A stretch of 62,264 nt of DNA from a bacterium (GCA_021825865.1 JAKAFU010000008.1:1-62264), one strand, 5' to 3'; positions 18,331 to 27,445 are shown, numbered from the stretch's first letter. Translations and numbers: made by a program. Notes: generated from the sequence alone by a model not told the origin.

Positions 18331-19662
18331 TTATAAATTATATATTGATTTATAAGGTTTAAATGCATCCATAAAAGCGCTGACGGAAAATTCCGCTTTG
18401 CCTGGACCGGCTTCTCCGTATCCCTCCGGTATCGGCAGATTATATTTATAATGAATTTCATGCCATTTTCGGAGAAGTTTAATATAATATTCAAGCGGAG
18501 CCGGAACATTGCCGAATTTACCTAATTTGCTGGTCTTTTCAGGGCACCACGTAGTATATCTCGGAATAATATTGTGCGACATAAATACCTCTAAGCCTTC
18601 CGCAGTCGATTCGACAGCTTCGTCAACAGTTCTGAAACCGTAAGGTTTTGAAAGTTCAATACCGGCGACAAAATTAGGAATAACCTTGTAATCTCCAAAA
18701 ACATCTACCGCGTCTAAAATTCTGCCGACCCATTTATCTCTGCCGATATATTTGCTTTTACCGGGGCACAGTTTATCAAACAATTCCTTGTTCCAAATTT
18801 CAAAATTAGTGTGATAAATATAAGCTCCGGCATTTTTCAATCTTTTTAAATTATCTTTATCGTGAGCCTGAACAACTATTTTACTTATCCATTTTCCTTT
18901 AAATTTATCTTCAATTTTCTCAAGAAATCTGACATAAAAATCCACCTCGCCGTCCCCGTTAAATTTCACTTCGTCTATAATGCTTCCGCCGGTCAGAGTA
19001 TATGCTTTGGAGTTTGAATCTTTAGAAAGAGCGATAATACTGAGCGCATCTGTTATATCGTCAATTGATTTGACCGCCGAATATTTTTGATTTATTTTTC
19101 GCTGATTGACATAATTAGAATTCATATCGCAAAACATACATTCAAGGTCTTCCCCAAAATACTGGCACATTCTAAAAACGGCAAGATATATTAAATATCC
19201 CCATTCTATTGTCGGCGCCAGATCTCTGACCGATTTGCCGGATGCGGTAGTTTCTGACATATATGACTTCTCTTCCGAAAATAGGACATCCGCTATGAAA
19301 TTTTCGTTTAGATAGAGAACAGGTTTAATTTCCCCATTGTTTTTATCTTCAACAAGCTTTATTACATATGGGGACGAATTATGAATTCTTACAGAAATTA
19401 TAGTCCGTTTTAAATCAAAAGGACCACCTGAAATTGCAATTTCTTCAGGATATTTTTTATTGAGCACTTCTTTATCATTATCAATATTAAATGAAAAAAT
19501 AAAATAAGATTTGCCTGAAAAAGCAGTATCAGGCGTTGCTTCAAAGCGGATACCCTGCCTTAAAATATCTTCTTTTACAATTGCCTCAGAATTTATTTCG
19601 CTTCCGAAATCCCGAATATACGTCTCTAATAGTTTAAATTCAGATTTTGATATATTATTCAT
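18331..19662 (-). CDS. Radical SAM family protein with atypical CX8CX2C motif
   Basis: The 443-residue protein holds C166, C175 and C178 in MCQYFGEDLECMFCDMN, a CX8CX2C arrangement instead of the usual CX3CX2C cluster motif. Downstream strands such as AYTLTGGSIIDE (a GGE-like turn), WISKIVVQAHDK and VIPNFVAGIELSKPYGF fit a radical SAM barrel. The N-terminal 150 residues are separate and unrecognised. By motif resemblance it belongs to a group of uncharacterised radical SAM proteins seen in anaerobes. No substrate can be proposed. The adjacent Mrp-type Fe-S carrier, same strand, could serve its cluster, but that is speculation. Confidence 0.75.
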   Translation of the reverse strand: MNNISKSEFKLLETYIRDFGSEINSEAIVKEDILRQGIRFEATPDTAFSGKSYFIFSFNIDNDKEVLNKKYPEEIAISGGPFDLKRTIISVRIHNSSPYVIKLVEDKNNGEIKPVLYLNENFIADVLFSEEKSYMSETTASGKSVRDLAPTIEWGYLIYLAVFRMCQYFGEDLECMFCDMNSNYVNQRKINQKYSAVKSIDDITDALSIIALSKDSNSKAYTLTGGSIIDEVKFNGDGEVDFYVRFLEKIEDKFKGKWISKIVVQAHDKDNLKRLKNAGAYIYHTNFEIWNKELFDKLCPGKSKYIGRDKWVGRILDAVDVFGDYKVIPNFVAGIELSKPYGFRTVDEAVESTAEGLEVFMSHNIIPRYTTWCPEKTSKLGKFGNVPAPLEYYIKLLRKWHEIHYKYNLPIPEGYGEAGPGKAEFSVSAFMDAFKPYKSIYNL

Positions 19663-20082
19663 AAATTTTGATATATTGTTAGCAATTTGATATATATATG
19701 TATGAGATGCGTTTATATAAGTATAAGTATGCTATAATTATCTATTATATATTTTTTATATTTGTCATTTATTTTAATAAATTTATTATTATCTTTAACA
19801 TTATTGCATTATATTATATTTTATTATTATATTTTTATTATTATATTTACATTGTTATCTTTGTATTATTGTACTTACATATAACACAATTAACATCGAC
19901 AGCTTATTTATATTGTGTTGAGTTTATGATTTAATTAATGAGTAATATTGGCAGCTTAAGTTTATTATTTATATCAACAACATATAATATATCTTTTAAT
20001 ATATCTTTATAATATATCTTTGGGGGAGCAACTCACGCTCCTTCTTATTTATTATTTTAACTTAATTGAGGGTTAATATCAA
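19663..20082. other. 420-bp divergent spacer, very AT-rich, with a hairpin before panB
   Basis: The spacer separates the divergent radical SAM and panB genes and shows no gene. About 19700-19880 is almost pure A/T in tat/att runs. GGAGC (20025-20029) pairs with GCTCC (20037-20041) across a 7-base loop and is followed by TTCTTATTTATTATTTT, reading towards panB. It looks like a terminator or attenuator about 40 bp upstream of the panB start. Confidence 0.5.
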
Positions 20083-20874
20083 ATGAAAAACATAAATACT
20101 TTTAACAGGATGAAAACCGACAAGGAAAAAATAACCATGATAACGGCTTATGACTTTGTTCAAGCGCAAATTGCAGAAGAAGCGGATATAGATATTATTC
20201 TTATCGGAGATTCTCTGGCCACCACAATTCAAGGCAAAGAAAATACCTTGCCGGTTACGGTTGAAGAAATAATATACCATACGGAACTCGTAAGGAGAGG
20301 TGCAAAAAATTCGTTTATTGTTTCAGATATGCCTTTTATGTCATATCAGATTGACGAAAAAGAAGCCCTCAAAAATGCAGGCAGGTTCGTTAAAGAATCA
20401 GGTGCTAACGCCGTAAAGATTGAAGGCGGCATAAACATAAAACACATCATCGAGAAAATAACAGGCGCAGGTATTCCCGTTGTATCGCATATCGGTCTTA
20501 TGCCCCAATTTATCAATACTATGGGCGGATATAAAGTTCAGGGCAGGTTAGAATCTGAAATAGAAAAATTAGTACTTGCGGCATTGGAACTTGAAAAAGC
20601 GGGCTCCTTTATGATGGTACTGGAGGCAATGCCTGAAAATGCCGCAGACGCCGTTCAAAGTGCGGTTAAAATCCCCACAATAGGAATAGGTGCCGGCAGA
20701 TACACGGACGGACAGGTGCTGGTGTTCCATGATGCCGTCGGCATGCTGTCTTCTAAGCCTCCAAAATTTGTTAAAAAATATGCCGAAACAAGAAATATAA
20801 TGCTCAAAGCTTTATCGGAATTCAAAGATGATGTTAAAAATAATATATTTCCTTCATCCGATAATATTTATTAA
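20083..20874 (+). CDS. panB: 3-methyl-2-oxobutanoate hydroxymethyltransferase
   Basis: The 263-residue protein transfers a hydroxymethyl group from methylene-tetrahydrofolate to ketoisovalerate, the first committed step of pantothenate and CoA synthesis. Typical motifs are ITMITAYDFVQAQIAEEADI, LIGDSLATTIQG, VSDMPFMSYQ, NAVKIEGG, VVSHIGLMPQ and PTIGIGAGRYTDGQVLVFHD. Length is normal and no inserts are present. Start at ATG 20083, with a GAGGG site about 12 bp upstream. The next gene converges and uses folate as well (purU), but on the opposite strand. Confidence 0.96.
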   Translation: MKNINTFNRMKTDKEKITMITAYDFVQAQIAEEADIDIILIGDSLATTIQGKENTLPVTVEEIIYHTELVRRGAKNSFIVSDMPFMSYQIDEKEALKNAGRFVKESGANAVKIEGGINIKHIIEKITGAGIPVVSHIGLMPQFINTMGGYKVQGRLESEIEKLVLAALELEKAGSFMMVLEAMPENAADAVQSAVKIPTIGIGAGRYTDGQVLVFHDAVGMLSSKPPKFVKKYAETRNIMLKALSEFKDDVKNNIFPSSDNIY

Positions 20875-20931
20875 TTTAATATCCTTAATTTTATGCCGCT
20901 TTAATTTCTATTACATTGGCTCTGCATTCAT

Positions 20932-21951
20932 TCAGTCGAAAACTATAGTTTTATTGCCGTATTCTATAATTCTGTCTTCAATAAACAATTTTACGGCTTT
21001 TGCCAATACTAATCTTTCTATTATTTTTCCCTTTCTTTTCAAATCATCAGAATCGTCTTCGTGAGTTATTCTTATAACATCCTGTTCTATTATAGGTCCC
21101 TCGTCCAATTTTTCATTGACAAAATGGGCAGTAGCGCCTATTATTTTTACGCCTTTTTCATATGCCTGTTCGTATGGTTTTGCCCCGGGAAAAGAAGGCA
21201 GAAATGAATGATGGATATTTATAATTTTTTTAGCGAATAAATTAATAAATTGCTCTGAAAAAATCCTCATATACTTTGCGAGTATAACAAAATCTACATC
21301 AAAATTATTTATTTTTTCAAGGATTATTTCTTCCTGTTTTGTTATCATTGTTTTATTATCCGCTTTACGGCTGTATCCGCTATTATAAGCATATGGGTTG
21401 TTATCCAATGTGTTAAATGTGCTCAACGAACCGCTGTCACAGGGAACATAAATAAAAGGTATTTTATAAAAATTTGCTATACTTGATAAATTTGTATGAT
21501 TTGAAATTATACAGCTGATATTTAATAGAATGTCGCCTGCATTCTTTTGCCATAAAAGTTCATTAAGACAATGGTCTTCTTTTGAAACGAATACCGCCGC
21601 ATTCTTTTTAACCGAAAAGTCGCCTATTTTATAATTTATACTAAACTCGGATACTGCAACATCTAACTTGCTTTTTATAGCAAGCATACTTTTATTTTTA
21701 TCGGCGTTTGCATCTAATTCAAAAACTACTCTCATAAAAAAATGCCCATTTGGAGGCTTTGTGGAATACTGATTAGATTCAATTATATTAGCTCCGCCGT
21801 CAAAAAGCGCCTTAGAAACAGAAGCGACAATTCCTTTTTTATCAGGGCAGGACAATATTAATACTGCAGTATTGTTATGATTTTTATTATTTGCACTATT
21901 ATTTTTATTATTTATACTATTTTTGTCATTTAAATTAATTTTATTACTCAA
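20932..21951 (-). CDS. purU: Formyltetrahydrofolate deformylase with Asn-rich N-terminal tail
   Basis: The 339-residue protein hydrolyses 10-formyl-THF to THF and formate. An ACT domain begins at about residue 28 (AVLILSCPDKKGIVASVSKA), and the formyltransferase fold (about 130-330) has FVILAKYMRIFSE, INIHHSFLPSFPGAKPYEQA and GATAHFVNEKLDEGPII with the catalytic Asn, His and Asp. It is about 50 residues longer than usual. Residues 1-27 are an Asn/Lys/Ser low-complexity tail, and there are extra residues near 160-200 (LDNNPYAYNSGYSRK). ATG start at 21951; a start nearer the ACT domain lacks a good candidate. Confidence 0.92.
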   Translation of the reverse strand: MSNKINLNDKNSINNKNNSANNKNHNNTAVLILSCPDKKGIVASVSKALFDGGANIIESNQYSTKPPNGHFFMRVVFELDANADKNKSMLAIKSKLDVAVSEFSINYKIGDFSVKKNAAVFVSKEDHCLNELLWQKNAGDILLNISCIISNHTNLSSIANFYKIPFIYVPCDSGSLSTFNTLDNNPYAYNSGYSRKADNKTMITKQEEIILEKINNFDVDFVILAKYMRIFSEQFINLFAKKIINIHHSFLPSFPGAKPYEQAYEKGVKIIGATAHFVNEKLDEGPIIEQDVIRITHEDDSDDLKRKGKIIERLVLAKAVKLFIEDRIIEYGNKTIVFD

Positions 21952-22000
21952 ATAAAAGCGCTCCTATATTATATGTGAAACATATTTTTTAAATAATATG

Positions 22001-22129
22001 CTAAAATGCTATTATTTTCAAGACGGATTGCTTATCGGTTGTTTTAGTGCTTCCTTGGTATTTTTTACCGCCGTAGGTTACGCAGTAATACCACACATTA
22101 TTGTTTTTCTTTTTATATATTGAAGCCAT
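22001..22129 (-). pseudogene. Truncated tyrosine-recombinase (phage/island integrase) N-terminus
   Basis: A 42-codon frame starts at ATG 22129 behind an AGGTGAAA ribosome site and stops at 22001. It reads MASIYKKKNNNVWYYCVTYG then GKKYQGSTKTTDKQSV. This matches the N-terminal arm-binding segment of tyrosine integrases (MASIYKR-x-WxYxxxxNGKRxxxSTKTTDKxxA). The catalytic part is missing and the frame closes soon after. It lies 138 bp beyond the 3' end of tRNA-Arg and reads away from it, the usual position of an island integrase. Confidence 0.65.
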
Positions 22130-22266
22130 CTTTTCACCTCATATGGTAGTAAATAGGTAGGAAAATTTTTACATTTTTATTCATTTTCATACATAATTTT
22201 ACATTTTAATTCATATAGGTGTCAAGATTAAAATCGACAGAAGTGCTTATTTACTGCTGTTTTAAG

Positions 22267-22343
22267 TGGTGCGCCCGGAGGGATTCGAACCCCCGGCCTG
22301 CAGATTCGTAGTCTGACGCTCTATCCAGCTGAGCTACGGGCGC
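22267..22343 (-). tRNA. tRNA-Arg (anticodon ACG)
   Basis: On the minus strand GCGCCCG and CGGGCGC form the acceptor stem. AGCTCAGCTGGATAGAGC is the D-arm, CAGAC/GTCTG-type pairing flanks the loop CTACGAA (anticodon ACG), and GGTTCGAATCC is in the T-arm. Discriminator A and CCA are encoded (22267-22270). Its 3' end faces the truncated integrase, so it probably served as an attachment site. Confidence 0.97.
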
Positions 22344-22516
22344 TTTGCTTTAATGCAGAGTTCAACCATATTTTACTATGTTATATAATGCATACGCTAA
22401 CAAAAAAAATTGTACAAGCATGCAAATAAACAGCACGCATAAATAACATACAGATAATATAAATATAATACATATTTATATATATTAATACATAACATAT
22501 ATATATTACATATTTA

Positions 22517-23569
22517 TTATATCTTATCCCCGCAATAAGGGCAATATTTTATTCCAGGCAGCGGCGGTATAGTCATGCCGCATTTTTTACATATTTTATC
22601 GGAATCTAAGCTATTTAAATGTTTATATAATCTATCCTCTAATTTTTCAATAAATTTTTCAAAATGCTTCGAATCTTCCTTTTTGAAATTTTTAGTTATC
22701 AGCTCAATGATTACCGTATCTTTCTCTATTCTTTCTTCAAGTTCTTTTCTGTTTATATAAAAATATACTTTAAATTTATTAATTTCTTTTCTGGTTACCA
22801 AATCTTCATCTATAAATTTTTTAAAGCTCTGGCTAATAATTGACGGCGCCAGCCCTGTCTCGTCTTTTACCCTTTTAGTCGTGATCGGCTTTTTATCATT
22901 TTTGAGAAAATGTTTTATAATCATTGCATAAACCATGAATTCCGAAGGACCCATGAGTCTGATTTGAAAATCGTTGATTAAATACCTGCTTGTCCACAAT
23001 GCAATGCTAATATAATAAAACTTCTTTAAATTATCGCTTTCATCTAAAAATTTTGAAAGATTTTTTTCCTGCTCGTCGTTAACTATGTTGTTGCTTTTTA
23101 ATAAATCTATTACGCCGCTTAACAATTTGTTTATAATTATCGTATCTGATTCATCGAAATTACAGAATTCTAACGCTTTTAAATTAATAAAATTGAATTT
23201 TTGAAGCAGCGGATAGGATAAAATATAGTTCGTCTTTCTTTTATCCTCGGTCAATGTTGATTTTTTAATTAATTTATTATCCTGCAATGTTTTTAAAACA
23301 GTTGCAAGATGAGGCGTTGAAATGTACAGTTTGTTAAGGTCTTTATAAGATACGACTATACCGTTTTTTTCAAAATCCTTTTTTTCTTTCCCTGTAGAAT
23401 GCGTAAATTTGTAAGCAAAATATGCAAATATAGTAAATTCAATATCGCTGAGATAAGCTATTTCTTTGTTTTCAGGCGGTATATTTGATATTGTGTCTTT
23501 TACAAATTTGTCTCTATTCAAGAAAAATAGACTCAAAATTATATAAAATTTAGTTTGAAGATTTTTCAT
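22517..23569 (-). CDS. Putative double winged-helix regulator with C-terminal zinc ribbon
   Basis: I do not recognise a named family for this 350-residue protein. It appears to have two winged-helix regions of MarR/GntR-like character. The first, about 50-140, has DLNKLYISTPHLATVLKTLQ then DNKLIKKSTLTEDKR. The second, about 205-285, has KRVKDETGLAPSIISQSFKK then FIDEDLVTRKEIN. A charged helical linker follows and the protein ends in a zinc ribbon with C327, C330, C343 and C346 (CKKCG, YCPYCG). No membrane segments or enzymatic motifs are seen. It is flanked by tRNA-Arg and a 670-bp spacer, so it has no operon partner. A transcription factor role is inference. Confidence 0.6.
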   Translation of the reverse strand: MKNLQTKFYIILSLFFLNRDKFVKDTISNIPPENKEIAYLSDIEFTIFAYFAYKFTHSTGKEKKDFEKNGIVVSYKDLNKLYISTPHLATVLKTLQDNKLIKKSTLTEDKRKTNYILSYPLLQKFNFINLKALEFCNFDESDTIIINKLLSGVIDLLKSNNIVNDEQEKNLSKFLDESDNLKKFYYISIALWTSRYLINDFQIRLMGPSEFMVYAMIIKHFLKNDKKPITTKRVKDETGLAPSIISQSFKKFIDEDLVTRKEINKFKVYFYINRKELEERIEKDTVIIELITKNFKKEDSKHFEKFIEKLEDRLYKHLNSLDSDKICKKCGMTIPPLPGIKYCPYCGDKI

Positions 23570-24021
23570 GATGCCCCCGTAATAATTTTAATTTTTGTTT
23601 TAATTTCTTTGTACGTGATATTATCGTGATATTATAATTATAATAGTATGCGCTTTTTTATTAAAGTGTTTGCAGATATCTCAATGTGCCTCCAGAAATA
23701 TATATATAAATAAACAACATTAAATTAAAACTTATCGGATGTTCTATAAACATCCATAGATAGATATATATATTAAATACATACATAAACATATTATATA
23801 CAGATAAACATCTGCAAGTATTTACATATATCTCTATAAAGCAAATTACTATACAACATTATCAACATTATCCTTAGCCTAGTGTTTATTATTTTATCAT
23901 AAAATTTTATAATTTAAAACAAAATATTTATACAAACTATAAAATATTACAACTAAACACTAAGGTTAGTATATCCTATATAATGACAAAATATCATATA
24001 AAATATATTATATAAAATATC
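23570..24021. other. AT-rich spacer upstream of the rpmB promoter
   Basis: No gene, tRNA or clear hairpin is seen. The stretch is composed of atata-type simple sequence with scattered single-base runs. It separates the divergent regulator gene from the rpmB promoter region. Confidence 0.5.
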
Positions 24022-24049
24022 TTGACTTAAATTTTATTATAAGTATAAT
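24022..24049 (+). promoter_or_regulatory. Near-consensus sigma70 promoter for rpmB
   Basis: TTGACT (24022-24027), a 16-bp spacer and a perfect TATAAT (24044-24049) face rpmB. Initiation would fall near 24056 and give a leader of about 187 nt, which contains the hairpins listed separately. It is the best promoter match I found in the window. Confidence 0.7.
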
Positions 24050-24072
24050 ATATGACTACAATAATTGAAAAA

Positions 24073-24167
24073 AGAGAATAAGTTCTCTGATGTATATATC
24101 AATTATTTAAATTACAATGATATGCAATATGCAGTGTATATTGCATATATTAAATGAAACTGTAATT
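24073..24167 (+). promoter_or_regulatory. Structured 5' leader of rpmB
   Basis: Two structures lie between the promoter and rpmB. The first is AGAGAA (24073-24078) with TTCTCT (24083-24088). The second is nested: an outer stem AATTACA (24110-24116) with TGTAATT (24161-24167), and an inner perfect 11-bp stem ATATGCAATAT (24120-24130) with ATATTGCATAT (24138-24148). Leaders of ribosomal protein genes often bind their own product; the class here is not one I recognise. Confidence 0.5.
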
Positions 24168-24242
24168 TATAATATATAATCTCATAATAAACAATAAAGA
24201 ATAATAGAAATAATAACGAATAATATTTAAGGAGTATAAATA

Positions 24243-24440
24243 ATGTCAAGAACCTGCAGCGTTTGCGGAAAAAGTATTCAATACGGCAACAAAGTTTCTC
24301 ACGCTAATAATAAAACAAAAAAAGTATCTCTGCCTAATCTGCATATAGTAAAAGCCGATTTTAACGGAACACATAAAAAGGTGAAGGTCTGCTCAAAATG
24401 TTTAAAAGCCGGCAAGATTACAAAAGTAGTTAGCAAATAA
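24243..24440 (+). CDS. rpmB: 50S ribosomal protein L28 (zinc-binding type)
   Basis: The 65-residue protein is the short bacterial L28, with two CxxC pairs (C5/C8 in TCSVCGKS and C50/C53 in VCSKCLKAG) forming a zinc finger. Family-typical residues [19 protein letters not shown] lie between them. It is a component of the large ribosomal subunit. The start at ATG 24243 follows a good AAGGAG site. It is monogenic here, with rpmG not adjacent. Absence of L28 zinc residues in some bacteria marks zinc-independent paralogues; this one keeps them. Confidence 0.96.
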   Translation: MSRTCSVCGKSIQYGNKVSHANNKTKKVSLPNLHIVKADFNGTHKKVKVCSKCLKAGKITKVVSK

Positions 24441-24568
24441 GCAATCGGTAAAGCAATCCTGCGGAGATTATAAAAGCTTTAAGCTAAAACAAGCAGTCGG
24501 TAAAGCAGCAGCTCTTAATATTATAAGCTGTGAGCAAAAAACAAATAAGAGCTGTAAGCAAAAACCAA

Positions 24569-27028
24569 TCAGTAAGTAACTCTGTTAACTTTAATAACGC
24601 CTTTTATTGCCCTTATAGAATTTAATATATTGTCAATCTGGGTAATGTCTTTAACCTCAATATCGAATATATGTATTGCTCTGCCGTCTTTGAGCGTCCT
24701 TACCTGCGCTTTTGAAATATTGGCGCCTCTATCGGATATGACAGCCGCAATTTCTGCCAGTATGCCTTTCTTATCTTCGGTAACGATATTTATTTTAGTT
24801 TCAAAATAGCCCAGCGCTGATGTTGTTGCCGCCGTTTTCCAGCTGACGGTTATAAGCCTGGTTTCATCCTCGCCTACTATATTTTTACAGTCAGATTTAT
24901 GGACTATTACTCCCCTGCCCCTTGAAATATATCCTACTATAGAATCTCCCGGGACAGGATGGCAGCAGCCGGCTATTTTATAAAGCAAATCCCCGCCAAA
25001 AGGCGATGTAATAACGTTTTTGCTGTTTGCAGAAGACTGAATCTTAATTTTTTGAAGAATTCTCTGGATAACATTTCCGGTTTTTTGAGTTATCAGCGAT
25101 AATCCGTCTGAATTTTTAAAACCCGGTATAACCGATGAAAAAATATTTTTAGGAGAATATTTGCCAAAACCTATTCCTGCATACAGCTCTGCTTCATCCT
25201 TAAGCGAATAATAATTTAGCGCCAGGGCTGTCAATTCATTATATTCAATCTTTTTATTTCCTAATTTTCTAAATTCTTTTTCAAGACTTTCCTTTCCGGC
25301 ATTAATGCTTTCCTCTCTTTCCTGCTGCCTGATCCAGTTTCTTATTTTAGAGATGGCCTTGGAAGATTTCGCATAATTAAGCCAATCCTTTGACGGATGA
25401 TGTCCTTCTTTAGTTAAAATCTTGACAATATCGCCGTTTTGCAATTTGTATCTCAACGGGATTATATTGCCGTTTACAATAGCTCCGGTAGTTTTATCTC
25501 CTATCTCCGTATGAATATAATAAGCAAAATCAATCGGCGTAGAATCTTTTGGGAGTGCGATGACATCTCCTTTAGGGGTAAAAACATAAACATCTTCCTG
25601 AAAAAGGTCAATTTTTACGCTGTTTAAAAATTCATGCGGGTCTTTAACGTCTTTTTGAAATTCAACAAGCTGCCTTAACCAGTTAAATTCCTGCAAATCT
25701 GCGCCGCCTGCGCCTGCAGGCGTAATATTTTCTTTATATTTCCAGTGAGCTGCTATTCCAAATTCGTCAATAAAATGCATTTCTTTAGTTCTTATCTGTA
25801 TTTCTATGCGCATCCCTTCCGGACCTATGACGGTAGTGTGAAGCGACCTGTACATATTTGCCTTTGGCATAGCAATATAGTCTTTAATTCTTCCTGCAAC
25901 GGGCTTCCACAAAGAATGGACAATACCGAGCACTTCATAACATTCATTTATAGTGCCTACAATAACCCTCAGCGCTATTAAATCATATATTTCTTCAAAA
26001 CTTATGTGCTGTTCGGTCATTTTTTTATAAATACTAAAAAAATGTTTGGGTCTTCCGTAAATCTCTGCTTCAAAAAAATTATGTTTAGAAAGATTTGCTT
26101 TTAAGATATCTGCAACCGTTGCAATATACTGCTCTCTTGATAATTTTTTACTGCTTATTTTTAAAGAAAGGTCTTTATATACTGCCGGATTAAGATATTT
26201 AAGCGAAAGGTCTTCAAGCTCGCTTTTAATTGAGAATATACCTAGCCTGTTTGCTAAAGGAGCAAAAATATCAAGAGTTTCCTGAGCTATTTTAATTCTT
26301 CTTTCTTCCGATAAAAAATTAAGCGTTCTCAAATTGTGCAGCCTGTCCGCCAGTTTAATGATGATAACCCTTATATCTTTAGCCATTGCGACAATCATTT
26401 TACGGATATTTTCAGCCTGAACCTCTTCGGATGATTTAAAAGAAAGTTTGCTTATTTTTGTAAGTCCGTCGACTATAAAGGCAATTTCATCGCCAAATTC
26501 TTCTTTTATTTGGTCTAACGTAACGAGGGTGTCTTCCACGGTGTCATGAAGAAGCGCCGCAACTATGGAAGCGCAGTCCATTCTGAGACTTGCGACAATT
26601 GAAGCTACTTCTACAAGATGGGTAAAATAAGGCTCTCCCGATTCTCTCAACTGTCCTTTATGAACCGTTTGAGAAAAATCGTAAGCTTTTTTTAAAAGTT
26701 TAAATTTATCGCTTTGTATATCATTTAAATCAATATCCGTTATGTTATTAATGCTGCTTTTAAAATTATCCCGCAAAATATTTGTTGCGTTAAATTCGTT
26801 GGATATTTTAATAGCGTCTGTTTTTTCGCTATCTATTTTATAAGCGTCTGTTTCATGAAGAGCTGTTTTATTAATATCTGTTATATCAGATTCTGTTTTA
26901 TTTTTATTAATGTCTATGTCTATTGTATTTATGTTTATTGTATCAGAATCTATTTTATTAAGAGCTGTTTTATCGGTATTTATTTTTTTTGCTTCCGTTT
27001 TAGAGTTATCTGCATCGGCAATATCCAT
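24569..27028 (-). CDS. spoT: RelA/SpoT bifunctional (p)ppGpp synthetase/hydrolase with repetitive N-terminal tail
   Basis: The 819-residue protein has the full Rel architecture. The hydrolase HD domain contains THLVEVASIV and ALLHDTVEDT (H161/D162), intact for hydrolysis. The synthetase domain contains YDLIALRVIV and YRSLHTTVIGPEG. TGS (VYVFTPKGDVIALPKDSTPI), a conserved Cys region (KIAGCCHPVPGD) and a C-terminal ACT domain (about 740-819) follow. It makes and degrades the stringent-response alarmone. Residues 1-104 are a low-complexity tail of Asp/Ile/Asn/Lys/Thr with repeats such as DINKTALHETDAYKIDSEKT; homology starts at about 105. The true start could be internal. The gene follows rpoZ by about 50 bp, the classical gmk-rpoZ-spoT order. 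Confidence 0.95.
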   Translation of the reverse strand: MDIADADNSKTEAKKINTDKTALNKIDSDTININTIDIDINKNKTESDITDINKTALHETDAYKIDSEKTDAIKISNEFNATNILRDNFKSSINNITDIDLNDIQSDKFKLLKKAYDFSQTVHKGQLRESGEPYFTHLVEVASIVASLRMDCASIVAALLHDTVEDTLVTLDQIKEEFGDEIAFIVDGLTKISKLSFKSSEEVQAENIRKMIVAMAKDIRVIIIKLADRLHNLRTLNFLSEERRIKIAQETLDIFAPLANRLGIFSIKSELEDLSLKYLNPAVYKDLSLKISSKKLSREQYIATVADILKANLSKHNFFEAEIYGRPKHFFSIYKKMTEQHISFEEIYDLIALRVIVGTINECYEVLGIVHSLWKPVAGRIKDYIAMPKANMYRSLHTTVIGPEGMRIEIQIRTKEMHFIDEFGIAAHWKYKENITPAGAGGADLQEFNWLRQLVEFQKDVKDPHEFLNSVKIDLFQEDVYVFTPKGDVIALPKDSTPIDFAYYIHTEIGDKTTGAIVNGNIIPLRYKLQNGDIVKILTKEGHHPSKDWLNYAKSSKAISKIRNWIRQQEREESINAGKESLEKEFRKLGNKKIEYNELTALALNYYSLKDEAELYAGIGFGKYSPKNIFSSVIPGFKNSDGLSLITQKTGNVIQRILQKIKIQSSANSKNVITSPFGGDLLYKIAGCCHPVPGDSIVGYISRGRGVIVHKSDCKNIVGEDETRLITVSWKTAATTSALGYFETKINIVTEDKKGILAEIAAVISDRGANISKAQVRTLKDGRAIHIFDIEVKDITQIDNILNSIRAIKGVIKVNRVTY

Positions 27029-27075
27029 ATTTTTATTTTTATCCGGACCTATTTATTAACTATTTGTTAAAACTA

Positions 27076-27273
27076 TTATAAAATATCTTTATTAACCGGG
27101 ACAACATACCCCGCCGCTATCTCTCTTAAAGCAACAACGACAAACTTGTTTTTTGAATTAATCTTAGGTTTAGCCCCGTTAAAAAGCTGCCGCACTCTTT
27201 TTGCGGTAATTACAACTAAAGCAAATCTATTTTCAACATTAATAAGACAATCTTCTACGGTAACCCTTGCCAT
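27076..27273 (-). CDS. rpoZ: RNA polymerase omega subunit
   Basis: The 65-residue protein begins [20 protein letters not shown] and contains the omega hallmark [15 protein letters not shown], ending in [13 protein letters not shown]. Omega assists assembly of the beta-prime subunit and carries one of the ppGpp sites in proteobacteria. Start at ATG 27273, with a GAGGAG site just upstream. The position between gmk and spoT is conserved across many proteobacteria and supports the call. Confidence 0.93.
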   Translation of the reverse strand: MARVTVEDCLINVENRFALVVITAKRVRQLFNGAKPKINSKNKFVVVALREIAAGYVVPVNKDIL

Positions 27274-27445
27274 TATAGTCTCCTCATAATATTATATTAC
27301 ATACGGTATTATATTAAAATATTAATTTTAATTCAAAAGACAGCAAAATGGAGCGCCTTAGCGTTACACATCCCATAGCAACATGCGTTTATGCTGCTTA
27401 TATCTTACAAGCGGATGTTTCGGCGGATAAAGATAAAAATTTAAA

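Noticed and set aside
19698..19934. Plus-strand frame of 78 Tyr/Ile-rich codons before panB
   Set aside because: It is a translation of almost pure A/T repeat; no ribosome site, no family resemblance.
20932..21951. Methionyl-tRNA formyltransferase or GART instead of PurU
   Set aside because: The N-terminal ACT domain and the HHSFLPSFPGAKPYEQA motif are specific to formyltetrahydrofolate deformylase.
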